NCBI RefSeq assembly: GCF_008728515.1 | Contig: NC_044990.1 | Location: forward strand, 10,189,156-10,253,155 | Reading direction: 5' to 3' | Length of the DNA: 64,000 nucleotides | DNA from: Papio anubis | Taxonomy: Eukaryota > Chordata > Mammalia > Primates > Cercopithecidae | In this document: in pieces, positions 35,192-46,947 of the stretch | Numbering within the stretch: the stretch's first letter is position 1 | Layout of the letters: each line of letters opens with the position of its first letter | The notes under the pieces: generated by a model | Databases searched by the model: none | What the model saw: the letters and a program-made list of their open reading frames with translations, nothing else | Told to the model about the DNA's origin: nothing | Program-made: the position numbers and the translations under genes

Positions 35192-36183
35192 GTAAGTTCT
35201 GTTGCTTATTATATGCAAAGCAAACTGCCACAGCAGTGCCAAGGTTAACATTTTTGTTGTGCTGAAATTTGGAAGTAGAACAGAGTAAAATTTTTTAAAA
35301 TTTCTTTTTTCCTTTTTTTGTCCCCCAGTAGCCCTATCTATTATTTAGTACATCTTTGACCATTTTGACATGTAGAAACCTTTAGAACTATCTGCTTTTT
35401 TATGGTTGTGGAAAAATTATATTTTAATATATGAAAATAATATTTAACTGGTAATTTGGTAATAATTTAGTAGATGTGCAGAACTCAGTTTTTTTTTTTT
35501 TTTAAAAGCCAATGAATGAGAGATTATGAAATGATGCACTTTCGTATTTTCTATTTAAGGGCCGTCTGAACTGGACTCAGAATTTGCTTACTTACTAGCT
35601 AAACACTTAAATTTTACATTGAAACATCAGTTTTTGCATTTATTTCTATTTGATTTGGGAACGGGGAAAGATACATGGTCTGATAAAGCTTCTCAAAAGT
35701 TAAGTGAAGATTTGGTTCATCAGAGTTTTGATTCTTAAATTAACAGTATATAATATCTAAATGATTTTTTTCTATTGAAAAAACAAGAAACCACTTTTTA
35801 AAATTCAGAGATGCATAGGCAGTAATTTGTTTTTTAAGTATAGAAGAAAATAATTACTTGGTCAGGTGAATTAATATCAAGTAGTGGTAAGGCTCTATGT
35901 CAGGTATGCAGACAGAGCTATCTTTGAGCATCCAAAGCAAAAATACAGAAAACCAGGACAGCTTTCTGTTGTGTTTGTGTTAAAACATTTAGCTGCTAAT
36001 GATAGAATTTTAAAGCCTGTAGTAGTTTTGTATGTTAATACTTCCACATTTTTCAAAAGTACAACATCGTAATATCAGTCATCAAATGCAGTGATTCTTA
36101 TTTGGCAAGGTCATGCCCTTTGTAGGGTTGGGTGGTTCTTTAGAATCTTTGGGTGGGGACATGCATAGTTTGCAAAGGTCTTC

Positions 36184-36235
36184 CCATGCTCCATGGTAAG
36201 AGGGATGGATTTTCTCTTACCATGCTCCATGGTAA
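36184..36235. repeat. Inverted repeat with overlapping direct repeat
   Basis: CATGGTAAGAG (36192-36202) and its perfect complement CTCTTACCATG (36214-36224) flank an 11-base loop. CCATGCTCCATGGTAA also occurs as a perfect direct repeat at 36184-36199 and 36220-36235. It could form an RNA hairpin in intron 10, about 330 bases before exon 11. Confidence 0.9.
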
Positions 36236-36551
36236 AAGAAAAATTAGTTAACATTAATGTAAACACAATAGCATAATCAAACTAGAAAATTTGTCAGTAT
36301 ATGGAAGTAAGTGCATTCATCACCAGGAATGAGAAATGCTTTACTCTAGAGAATGTTGAAAATGCTTCAAGAAGAGGGTTTTAGTCAACAACGTTGGCAT
36401 TTCTCAGGATTGGAAGCAAGCAACTCTTGGAACACCTGAAGAACAACAGATAATGTTTCTCTTCCTTTGTAGATGATTATACTGCCATTTTGAGTTTTTA
36501 AGCTTCCTTGTGTAACTGTGCCGGTGATTGTCATCTCTGTAATTTTTTCAG

Positions 36552-36665
36552 TACCTATTGTTAAGCAGACTTGGGAGAGCCAAGCAAGTCTCATTGAATA
36601 CTATAGTGACTATACTGAAAATTCCATTCCTACTGTGGATTTGGGAATTCCTAATACAGATAGAG
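36552..36665 (+). CDS. B3GLCT: B3GLCT exon 11
   Basis: 114 bp. The first two bases complete Ile284, followed by PIVKQTWESQASLIEYYSDY, TENSIPTVDLGIPNTDR and one base of Gly322. The acceptor is AATTTTTTCAG/TACC and the donor AGAG/GTGAGT. VKQTW is the GT31 signature where the donor nucleotide pocket begins. The segment continues the catalytic domain begun in exon 10. Length 114 is a multiple of three but the exon starts and ends in phase 1, so skipping it would keep the frame while removing part of the active site. Confidence 0.97.
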
Positions 36666-37180
36666 GTGAGTCCATAATTCTTACTAGTCTCCTTATTAAA
36701 CACCCCCATTCTGTAAATACAGTAAATTAGGTTAGGATAAAAATGAAATACTTTGTAAGTGCTATAATTTTTGCCTCATATTAGTTTTTTTCCCTTCTTC
36801 CCTCACGGATATAGATTGGTTCTTTCAAACTAAGGCTTTATAGTACAAAGTGTTGCAGGTGTTTAGTAGACTGCATCCTGTAATTGAGCACATGATAGTT
36901 CCAACAGAATTTAACAATAGATTTTTCATACCTTCATAATTCTTTGTGGTCATGATGGGGTGCTTAAAGTTGATTTGTCATATTCCCACACAAAGCTTCT
37001 ATCCTTGTCAGTATTATAGTCTAGTTCACATATTATATTACCTGTGAGTGCCACCTAATCACATTCTACACTAGTTATATGTAGAATAAACTCTATTCTA
37101 TATGTTAAGATTTTAATTAGTAAATTGTTAGAAATAAACCTGCTTTTCTCTTCAAATTGCAAGCTTTCTAATTAAAAACA
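36666..37180. other. Intron 11, 5' part
   Basis: About 500 bases of AT-rich sequence with nothing recognised. Confidence 0.6.
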
Positions 37181-37184
37181 CTTT

Positions 37185-37405
37185 TTAGGACGCAGAGAGT
37201 GGAATGGTAGACATTGGAGACTCCAAAAGGTGTGGGAAAGTAGAAGAGGGGTGAGGGATGAGAAATTACCCACTGGGTACGATAGACACTCTTCGGGTGA
37301 TGGCTTCACCAAAAGCCCAGACTTCACCACTGTGCAATATGCCCATGTTACAAAACTGCACTTGTACCTCTTAAATCTATAAAAATTTTAAAAAATTGTG
37401 TCAAA
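37185..37405 (+). mobile_element. L1 3' end fragment, sense
   Basis: Reads as a decayed L1 3'UTR: AAATTACCCACTGGGTACGA, GTTACAAAACTGCACTTGTA, ending CTTAAATCTATAAAAATTTT. It resembles L1PB/L1MA-age 3' ends. Confidence 0.75.
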
Positions 37406-38294
37406 AATGGAAGTGTAAATCTGGCCACCTCATCTTCAAATAGTCTTTATTCATCTTAAGTTTTATCCAGTATTTCTGCCACCCTTTTTTCTTTATTTTT
37501 TTGTTCCCCACGCCCTTGTATGAGTAAAGAAAAGAAGTAGCAAACTGATTATGTTCTATACAATTTATCTTAATTATTTTATGTTAGTGTCACTCATAAT
37601 TCTTTCATTAATGTAGTACAGTGTAGAATCAGATATGCCATTTCTGTAGTTACCAGTTCTTCTGACAAGGTGAAGTGTATTACTGAGTCTGCCTGTTGCT
37701 GTTTGATTAGGAAAAACTGTTTTAGATTGGGTTTAATAATTTGATTTCTTCATTTCTAGTCTGACCTTATTGCCTATATGTATATTTGTTCTAAAAGGGA
37801 TTTGAGATGGCTTTCAAACATACATATTGTAATGGTTAAAAATACACAGAGATCAAGAGTAAAGAAAATAAAGGTCAAATTGAGTGGTTTGATAGTCATT
37901 AATATAAGTTAATATTTGTTCTCCACTGTGTCACCAAATAATTAAAATGAGGGGGCATATTCCTGTTTATCAATTTGACTGCTCTTCCCAAGTGTTTTAT
38001 TTTGGTCCCAGCAGTTACCATTAAAGCATTGCAATTTATCTATTGGTATCCGAAGGACTGTTACTCTGTCTTACTCAGCACTGTATCCTTCAGTGCATAT
38101 CTTAGTACCTGCCACAGTATCTGGTATATTAGAAACTTAGTGGTAGTAAATATTTACAAAATAAATAGAGGTATAAGCATCCACCTTTGCACTGCTGCTT
38201 CCCTGTGGCAGTGGTGCCTGGGGTTCTAACACCTCCTTCAGAATAAGCGTATCAAAGAAAGGATACCACTGCTCATTGCTGTGAGTCTTAAAAC

Positions 38295-38460
38295 TTTCTT
38301 GCCCGGACTGAAGATGCTAATTCTATCTCTGCCTCAAATTATCTGTGTGACTGTGTAATTCCACTAATCTCTCTAAGTCTCCATTTCCTCGTGTGTGAAA
38401 TGAATGACTTGACTTTCATAATCTCTAAAGTTCCTACTGGTTCAATGTGTCTGTGAAAAT
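38295..38460 (+). repeat. MIR SINE relic
   Basis: MIR core in sense: TTATCTGTGTGACTGTGTAA, CTAATCTCTCTAAGTCTCCA, TTTCCTCGTGTGTGAAATGA. It lies just before exon 12. Confidence 0.7.
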
Positions 38461-38577
38461 TAGAAAGGCTATTTTTAAAAATTTTGAACTTTTAAGCTGC
38501 ATGTTGGTGTGTAAGCTCTTACAACACTGCAAAACTCAAAAGAAATTAATGAATTCTATATATTTTATAGGAAATAA

Positions 38578-38709
<132 letters not shown>

Positions 38710-38799
38710 TAAGGAGTCATCCTCATCCTAAATGGCTTTAAATTCTACATATATTCATATTCAAAAAACTAGATGGTACTTTTTCTGGCCAAGATGAAT

Positions 38800-40042
38800 T
38801 AATGGGGACAGGGTTTACCCTTTTATCTGAACCAACCCTCTAAAAGAACAAAATATATAAAACAAAGGTTTTTAAGATACTGAATATTAGGTGCAAAGGA
38901 AAATGATCTAAAAGAAACATGAAGCAAATGAGGTGAGTTCTGTGACTGCCACAGCTGACTGCCTTAAGAGAATTCCAAGTTACTGCTTAGGGAGGGAGCA
39001 CCAGATGGAACCTGACAGACTCTGTGGGTGGAAAAGATGGAGACCAGAGTCTCAGGAGACCAAGGCTATTAGAGTTTGCAGGACAGAGTACCAGAGAGGG
39101 GAGAGCTATACAGAAAGGGAATACTGGAGATAGGTGAAGAGCCCCCTGTGTATTCAGTAGAGTATTGATCAGTGCATATGTGTGAGGAAACTACCCGATG
39201 CTGGGGAAAGATCCAACCAGATTAGAGGGGATGGTTACTGACACTCACACAGGCCTGGGCTGGAAAACCCCTATTCATAAGGTATTGAAAAGAGTACGTA
39301 AAAGGGTCTTGCCTCAATAGAGGGGATAGTTAACCCTAGACTAAGCACTTTCCTAGTCCTGCCTAACATATCTGAAATGCAAGATACAAGAAAATGAAAC
39401 TGTTTCTAAGTAATAGCCTGTGTCTGAGAACAAAACTCAGGAAGACTTACAGAAGTACAAAAATAACCAACATCTAATGAAGTAAAATTCATAATGTCTG
39501 CCATCCAATCAAAAGTTGCCAGGCATATAAAGCAGCAGGAAAATACAGAAGTGAAAAAAAAATAGCTTATTGAAATGGTTTCAGAATTTATACACGGTTA
39601 GAAGTTGTTAAGCTGTTACTATTAAATAGTTATTATACTTCTGTTCCATGTGTTCAAAAAGACATGGAATGTCTCTTAGTCTTAAATAAGTTGAAATCAT
39701 ACCTCTAGAGATGAAAACTACATTCTTGATTGAGGTGAAAAACCCACTGGATGGGTTTCATAGCAAATCAGACATTTAAGAAAAAAGTATCAGTGAACTT
39801 GAAGACAGTGCAATAATAACTATCCAAAGTGAAACTCCAAGATAAAAAATAATTTTAGAAAATTAACACCATCACTGAGCTGTGGAACAATTTCAGGTGG
39901 CCTTGAATATGTACAATTGAAATCTCCAAAGAGAAGGGGCACATAAGTATTTAAAGAAATATTTTTCAAATTTAATGAAACTTGTAAACCCACAGATCCA
40001 AGAGTCTCAGTGAACCCCAGGCACACCATGAACACAAAAGCA
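38800..40042 (+). mobile_element. Ancient L1M 5' part and ORF1 fragment, sense
   Basis: From about 39450 the sequence follows an old L1M-type ORF1: GTCTGCCATCCAATCAAAAG, CCTCTAGAGATGAAAACTAC, GTAAACCCACAGATCCAAGA, ending near 40042. 38800-39450 looks like its 5'UTR but is weaker. It is full of stops. Confidence 0.65.
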
Positions 40043-40044
40043 GA

Positions 40045-41920
40045 GAACAGCCACCTCCAGGAATGCCATAATGGACACTTACGGCAGTACCCACTGCCCT
40101 GCTCTGGGTGGCTGTGGAATTGAGAACTAGCATGCTCAACCCATTGCAGCTACCTGCAACACCAACACGGACCTCTTGGGTCTCTGGGTTGCTCCACCAC
40201 CACTGCTGCCATCATTCATATCATACCAGCTACTCAGGGGGCTGACAACTTGTCTACCCATCTAGCCCACTGCCCTCATTACTAGCTTCTAAGCAAGCAA
40301 TTCACCTGCAGGCCCAAGAATCAACCATTCAGAACTCTGTAACACTGCAGCCAGCGTAAGCTGCTCTAGGGCCTAAAAACACGCATATTCACCCTTCTGC
40401 TGCCACCACTGGGGCCCAAAGACTGACTCAGTTGGCATCCAAGTCCCCAGCAAAATTTCACAGCTTTGGCTACTAACCATACCCTAAGCCACTGAGGAAA
40501 TTACACATACCGTGGACTGTGTACTATTGAAAAAGTCACACAAAGACCACGCTACAACAGCACCAAAAATGAAAGCCAAGGTGTCTTACTTAACCAACAA
40601 CATATATACATCTTCAGGAAAAATATTCTCCCTACAAAAGCAATTTTTAAAAATTGGAAAAACAGTACCAGATATGCAGATATCAATGGAAGGAAACAGG
40701 AAACATGAAAAAGCAGGAAAATATGATACCAGTAAAGGGCCACAACAATTTTCTAGGAAGAGATCCCAATCAGTAAGAATTCCTTGAAATAACAGATAAA
40801 GAGTTCAAAATATTGATTTTAAAGAACCTCATTGAGGCACAAGAGAAATGTGAAAACCAGTACAAAAATAAGAAAATGAATTCAAGATATGAATGAATGA
40901 GAGATATACCAAGGAGACAGATATCTTTAAAAAACCAAACAGATTCTGGAACTGAAAATTCATTAAAGAAAATACAAAATACATTTGAAAGCTTCAGTAA
41001 TAGAGTAGACCAAGCAGAAGGAGGAATTTCAAAACTTGACGACAGATCTTTTGAAATAATCCAGCCAGACAAAAATAAGGAAAAAATGAAAAAGAATGGA
41101 AACAGCCCTCAAGATGTCTGGGACTACACAAAATGACCAAACTTATGAATTATCAATATTTTTGAGGGGAAAGAGAGATCAAAAAGTTTAGAAATCCTAC
41201 TGAAGGAAATAATTGATGAAAATGTCCCAAATCTAGCAAAAGAGATGTTTAGATACAGGAGATCCAGTGATCTTCAGGTAAATACATTGAAAAAAGGACT
41301 TCCCATGGCATATTAGGACTTCACATGGCATATTATATTCAGAATGTTTAAATTCAAGTGAAAGAAAGATCTTTAAAATTACAAGAGCAAAAGCATCAAG
41401 TCACGTATAAAGGACTAATAGTGGACTTTTCAGCAGAAATGTTATAGGCCAAAGAGAATGAGATGGCACTTTAGCCATCGTGCTAAAAGAAAGAAAGAAA
41501 GAAAAAAGCTGTGAGCCAAGAATTTTATATCCTGCCGGAATAAGCCTTATAGATAAAGGAGAAATAATCTTTCCCAGACAAGGAAATGCTGAGGGAATTT
41601 GTCAGCACTAGACTGGCCCTACAGGAAGTGCTCAAAGGGGTCTTGAACATGGAAACAACAGGTTGATACTATCATCCAAACACATGAAAATATAAAACTC
41701 ACAGGTCTTATAAAACAGAGAATGGAATCAAATGGAAATCTGACAAAATTTCATCAAACCACAACAACAGAGAGAAAGAATGAATTTGTAAAACAACTAG
41801 AAGACAGTAAACAGTGTGACAGGGACAAAGCCTCAGATATCAAGATTAACCTTGGATATAACTGGATTAAATGCTTCACTTAAAAGATACAGATTGCTAG
41901 AATGGATTTTTAAAATTATT
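40045..41920 (+). mobile_element. Second L1M-type fragment: 5'UTR, ORF1, start of ORF2
   Basis: A GC-richer 5'UTR-like part (40045-40510), then an ORF1-like run (GATATGCAGATATCAATGGA; CAAGATGTCTGGGACTACAC) to about 41700 and the opening of an ORF2 endonuclease (AGATATCAAGATTAACCTTG to 41915). It is cut off there next to the antisense L1. It is an old mammalian-age L1 with frameshifts; pieces open to 91 and 79 codons. Confidence 0.7.
41295..41334. repeat. 20-bp tandem duplication inside L1M
   Basis: AGGACTTCCCATGGCATATT followed by AGGACTTCACATGGCATATT, one base different. Confidence 0.95.
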
Positions 41921-43461
41921 TTATCTGGCATTTTCCAATAACATTGGTAGTATTTTTTTAAAATTATACTTTAAGTTCTGGGGTACATGTGCAGAATGTG
42001 CATATTTGTTACATAGGTATACATGTGCCATGGTGGTTTGCTGCACTCATCAACCCGTCATCTACACTAGGTATTTCTCCTAATGCTACCCCTCTCGTAG
42101 CCCCCCACCTTCCAACAGGCCGTGGTGTGTGATGTTCCCCTCCCTGTGTCCAGGTGTTCTCATTGTTCAACTCCCACATATGACTGATAACATGCGGTGT
42201 TTGGTTTTCTGTTCCTGTGTTAGTTTGCTGAGAATGATGGTTTCCAGATTCATCCATGTCCCTGCAAAACATGAAATCATCCTTTTTTATTGCTGCATAG
42301 TATTCCATGGTGTATATGTGCCACATTTTGTTTATCCAGTCTGTCATTGATGGACATTTGGATTGGTTCCAAGTCTTTGCTATTGTGAATAGAGCTGTAA
42401 TAAACATAAGTGTGCATGTGTCTTTATAGTGAAATGACTTACAGTCCTTTGGGTTTATACCCAATAATGGGATTGCTGGGTCAAATGGTATTTCTAGTTC
42501 TAGATCCTTGAGGAATCACCACACTGTCTTCCACAATGGTTGAATTTACACTCCCACCAGCAGCATAAAAACGTTCCTATTTTTCCGTATCCTCTCCAGC
42601 ATCTGTTGTTTCCTGACTTTTAATGCTTGCCATTCTAACTGCTGTGAGATTGTATCTCATTGCGGTCTTGATTTGCATTTCTCTAATGACCAGTGATGAG
42701 CTTTTTTTCATATGTTTGTTGGCCACATAAATGTCTTCTTTTGAGAAGTGTCTGTTCATATCCTTTGTCCACTTTTCAGTGGGGTTGTTTGTATTTTTCT
42801 TGTAAATTTGTTTAAGTTCTTTGTGGATTCTGGATATTAGCTCTTTGTCAGATGGATAGATTGCAAAAATTTTCTCCCATTCTGTAGGTTGCCCGTTCAC
42901 TCTGATGATAGTTTCTTTTGCTATGCAGAAGCTCTTTAGTTTAGTTAGATCCTATTTGTCAATTTCGGCTTTTGTTGCCATTGCTCTTGATGTTTTAGTC
43001 ATGAAGTCTTTGCCCATGCCTGTGTCCTGAATGGTATTGCCTAGGTTTTCTTCTAGGGTTTTTATGGTTTTAGGTCTTTAACTCTTTAATCCATCTTTAG
43101 TTAATTTTTGTAGAAGGTGTAAGAAGGTTTTCTGCATATGGCTAGCCAGTTTTCCCAACAGAGACTAGGATTGCAACCCCTGCTTTTTTTTTTCCTTTCC
43201 ATTTTCTTGGCAAATCTTCCTCCATTCCTTTATTTTGAGCCTATGTGTGTCTTTGCACATGAGATGGGTCTCCTGAATACAGTACACTGGTGGGTCTTGA
43301 CTCTTTATCCAATTTGCCAGTCTGTGTCTTTTAAATGGAGCATTTAGCCCATTTTCATTTAAGGTTAATATTGTTATGTGTGAATTTGATCCCGTCATTA
43401 TGATGCTAGCTGGTTATTTTGCCAGTTAGTTGATGTAGTTTCTTCATAGTGTAGAAGGTCT

Positions 43462-44497
43462 TTACAATTTGGTATGTTTTTGCAGTGGCTGGTAGCGCTT
43501 TTTCCTTTCCATATGTAGTGCTTCCTTCAGGAGCTCTTGTGAGGAAGGCCTGGTGGTGGCAGAATCTCTCAGCATTTGCTTGTTTGTGAAGGATATTATT
43601 TCTCTTTCACTTATGAAGTTTAGTTTGGCTGGATATGAAATTCTGGGTTGCAAATTATTTTAAGAATGTTGAATATTGACACCCACTCTCTTTTTGTGGC
43701 TTGTAGGGTTTCTGCTGAGAGATCCGCTGTTAGTCTGATGGGCTTCCCTTTGTGGGTGACCCAACCTTTCTCTCTGGCTGCCTTTAACATTTTTTCCTTC
43801 ATTTCAACCTTGGTGAATCTGATTATTATGTGTCTTAGGGTTGCTCTTCCTGATGAGTATCTTTGTGGTGTTCTCTGTATTTCCTGAATTTGAATGTTAG
43901 CTTGTCTTGCTAGGTTGGGGAAGTTCTCCTGGATAATATCCTGAAGAGTTTTTTCCAACTTGGTTCCATTCTCCCCATCACTTTCAGGTACAGCAATCTA
44001 ACATAGATTTAGTTTTTTCACATAGTCCCATATTTCTTAGAGGCTTTGTTTTTCATTCTTTTTTCTCTAATCTTGTCTTCACACTTTATTTCAGTAAGCT
44101 GGTCTTCAATCTCTGCTATCCTTTCTTCCACTTGATGGATTAGGCCATTGATACTTGTGTATGCTTCACAAAGTTCTCATGCTGTGTTTTTCAGCTCCAT
44201 CAGGTTATTTATGTTCCTCTCTAAACTGGTTATTCTAGTTAGCAGTTCCTCTGTTTTTTTAAAGTTCTTAGCTTCCTTGCATTGGATTAGAACATGCTCC
44301 TTTAGCTTGGAGGAGTTTGTTATTACCCACCTTCTGAAGTCTACTTCTGTCAATTCGTCAAACTCATTCTCTGTCCAGTTTTGTTCCCTTGCTGGCGAGG
44401 AGTTGTTATCCTTGGGAGGAGAAGAGGCATTCTGGTTGTTTTTGGAATTTTCAGCCTTTTTGCACTGGTTTTTCCTCATCTTCGTGGATTTATCCAC
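43462..44497 (-). pseudogene. L1 ORF1 remnant, antisense
   Basis: Three open pieces on the minus strand (44497-44177, 43958-43620, 43653-43462) together cover ORF1 from MDKSTKMRKNQCKKAENSKN through a coiled coil to the end QPLQKHTKL. At least two frame breaks separate them. The upstream start is in the DKSTK leader; the family start Met is the second one. It is inactive. Confidence 0.9.
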
Positions 44498-44499
44498 CT

Positions 44500-45822
44500 T
44501 TGCTCTTTGATGGTGGTGACCTTCGGAATTGGTTTTTGTGTGGATGTCCTTTTTTTTGATGTTGGTGCTATTCCTTTCTGTTGGTTAGTTTTCCTTCTGA
44601 CAGTCAGGCCCCTCTACTGCAGGCCTGCTTGAGTTTGCTGGAGGTTCACTCTAGACCTCATCTGCCTGGGTATCACCAGTGGAGGCTGCAGAACAGCAAA
44701 GATTGCTGCCTTTTCCTTCCTTTGGAAGCTTTGTCCCAGACAGGCACCCACCAGATGCTAGCTGGGGCTCTCCTGTATGAGGTGTCCGCCAGCCCCTGCT
44801 GGGAGGAGTCTCCCAGTCAGGAGGCACAGGATTCAGGGACCCACTTGAAGAGGCAGTCTGTCCCTTAGGAGAGCTCCAGTGCTGTGCTTGGAGATCTACT
44901 GCTCTCTTCAGAGCCAGCAGACATGAACGTTTAAGTCTGCTGAAGCTGTACCCACAGCCACCCCTTCCCCGAGATGCTCTGTCCCAGGGAGATGGGAGTT
45001 TTATCTATAAGCCCCTGACTGGGCCTCCGCCTTTCATTCAGAGATGCCCTGCCCAGAGAGGAGGAATCTAGACAGGCAGTCTGGCTACAGCAGCTTTGCT
45101 TAGCTGTGGTGGCCTCCACCCAGTTCGAACTTCTAGGCAGCTTTGTTTACACTCTGAGGGGAAAACCACCTACTCAAGCCTCAGTAATGGCAGATGCCCC
45201 TCCCCCCACCAAGCTCAAGCATCCCAGGTGGACTTCAGACTGCTGTGCTGGCAGCAAGGATTTCCAGCAGTGGATTGTAGCTTGCTGGATTCTGTGGGGG
45301 TGGGATTCGCTGAGCTAGACTACTTGGCTCCCTGGCTTCAGCCCCGTTTCCGGGGAGTGAACAGTTCTGTCTCGCTGGCATTCCAGGCACCACCAGGGTA
45401 TAAAAAAAACTCCTGCAGCTATGTCGGTGTCTGCACAAATGGCTGCCCAGTTTTGTGCGTGAAACCCAGGGACCTGGTTGGTATAGGTACCTGAGGGAAT
45501 ATCCTGGTCTGCGGGTTGTGAAGACCGTGGGAAAAGCGTAGGATCTGGGCCAGAATGCACCATTCCTCATAGCACAGTCCCTCTCAGCTTCCCTTGGCTA
45601 GGTGAGGGAGTTCCCCGACCCCTTGTGCTTCCCACGTAAGATGACGCACCCCGTTTCTGCTTGCCATCTGTGGGCTGCACCCACTGTCCAACCAGTCCCA
45701 ATGAGATGCGCCAGGTACCTCAGTTGGAAATGCAGAAATCACCTGCCTTCTGCACTGATCTCACTGGGAGCTGCAGACCAGAGCTGTTCCTGTTCAGCCA
45801 TCTTGCCAGCCATCTCCTGTTT
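44500..45822 (-). promoter_or_regulatory. L1 5'UTR with YY1-type site; possible antisense promoter
   Basis: An almost complete L1 5'UTR. Near its outer end the minus strand has CAAGATGGC (complement GCCATCTTG at 45797-45805), matching the YY1 site that sets L1 transcription start. L1 5'UTRs of human-like age also carry an antisense promoter. In this orientation that would fire on the + strand, toward B3GLCT exon 13. Whether this older copy keeps either activity cannot be read from sequence. Confidence 0.6.
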
Positions 45823-45837
45823 TTTGTTTAATAATTA

Positions 45838-46133
45838 TTTCTCATAGTTCTCGAGGCTGGAAGCCTGAGATCGGGGTGCCAGCGTGGTTGGGCTCTGGTG
45901 AGGGCTCTCTTTTGGGTTGCAGCATGCTGACTTCTTGTATCCTTAGATGGTGGAGAGAGAGCAAGCTAGCTCTGTGGCCTCTTAGAAGGGCATGAATCCC
46001 ATTTATGAGGTCTCCACCCTCATAATCTCTTCACCCCCGCCAAAGGTCCCACCTCTAAATACCTTCATATTGGGAATTAGATTTCAACATATGATAAAAT
46101 TTGGGGGGAACACAAACATTCATTCCATAACAG
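45838..46133 (-). mobile_element. MLT1 LTR fragment, antisense
   Basis: Inverted MLT1 lacking its first 60 or so bases: TTATTTCTCATAGTTCTCGA, CATGAATCCCATTTATGAGG, ending ACACAAACATTCATTCCATA. The missing end lies where the L1 5' end sits, but it was not found on the L1's other side. Confidence 0.85.
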
Positions 46134-46264
46134 CTACTAGTCTTCTCTTAGTGTAGACTATCAAATACTAAGAAGGGTCTATTTTTCAATAGAGATGATG
46201 GAGAAACACTGTAAAATTATGTAACTTATTTTTTCCATCACCATCTGGTTCATCCACAATATGT

Positions 46265-46944
46265 TTCTTTTTCCCTTTTTTTTTTAATTGTGGTAAAGTA
46301 CACACAACATCAAATTTACCATCATAACCATTTTTAAGTGTACAGTTTAGTAGTATTAAATACATTCATAATGTTGTGCAGCCATCTCCATAACTCTTTT
46401 CATCTTGTAAAACTGAACCTCTATATCCATTAAACAATAACTGTCTATACTCCCCTACCCCCATCCCCTGGCAACCATCATTCTATTTTCTGCCTCTATG
46501 ATTTTGACTACTCTCAGTACCTCATATAAATGGAATCATACAGTACTTGTTTTTTACTTGCTTACTTAGCATAATGTCCTCGAAATGTATCCATGTTGTA
46601 GCATATTGCAGAATTTCCTTCCTATTTAAGACCGAATAACATTCCATGGATACAGTATGGATAGACCATATTTTGCTTATCCATTCATCTGTTGATGGAC
46701 ACTCCCTCAACATGGGGTTGTGGGTATGCACCCAGAAATTGAATGACTAGATCATATGGTAATTTTATTTGTAATGGAACCATCACACTGTTTTCCCATA
46801 GAGGTTGTTCCGTTTTACATTCCTACCAGAAGTGCACAAGGTTTCCAGTTGCTCCACATCCTTGTCAACCCCATTGTTTTCTGGGTGTTCTTGTTTTTGT
46901 TTTTCTAGTGGGTGTGACTTTTGATTTGCATTTCCGTAATGATT
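46265..46944 (-). mobile_element. Old L1M 3' end, antisense
   Basis: Inverted L1M 3'UTR and ORF2 tail: AATTGTGGTAAAGTACACAC, TGGCAACCATCATTCTATTT, ATAAATGGAATCATACAGTA, then CTAGTGGGTGTGACTTTTGA. It is truncated at 46944, where the ERV LTR begins. Confidence 0.85.
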
Positions 46945-46947
46945 AGT

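Larger units (their letters stand above)
34870..36551. other. Intron 10, 3' part
   Basis: Unique-looking sequence ahead of exon 11. It contains a pseudo-exon-like segment (35106-35191), a T run at 35490-35504 and a hairpin-forming inverted repeat (36192-36224). No transposon was recognised. Confidence 0.6.
41950..45822 (-). mobile_element. Primate LINE-1, antisense, full 5'UTR, large ORF2 deletion
   Basis: Read on the minus strand: a full-length 5'UTR (45822 to about 44480), an ORF1 remnant (to about 43460) and the ORF2 start (43398). There is an internal jump at about 43155-43165, then the last quarter of ORF2 and a 3'UTR ending at the T tract near 41953 (+ strand TTTTTTTAAAATTATACTTT). The jump joins the early endonuclease region directly to sequence near the ORF2 3' quarter, removing most of endonuclease and all of RT. 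Total length is about 3.9 kb against the usual 6 kb or more. It is antisense to B3GLCT in intron 12. Confidence 0.93.

Noticed and set aside
42009..42464. 151-codon minus-strand open frame
   Set aside because: It is the L1 ORF2 tail read on into the 3'UTR frame; part of a deleted, inactive L1.
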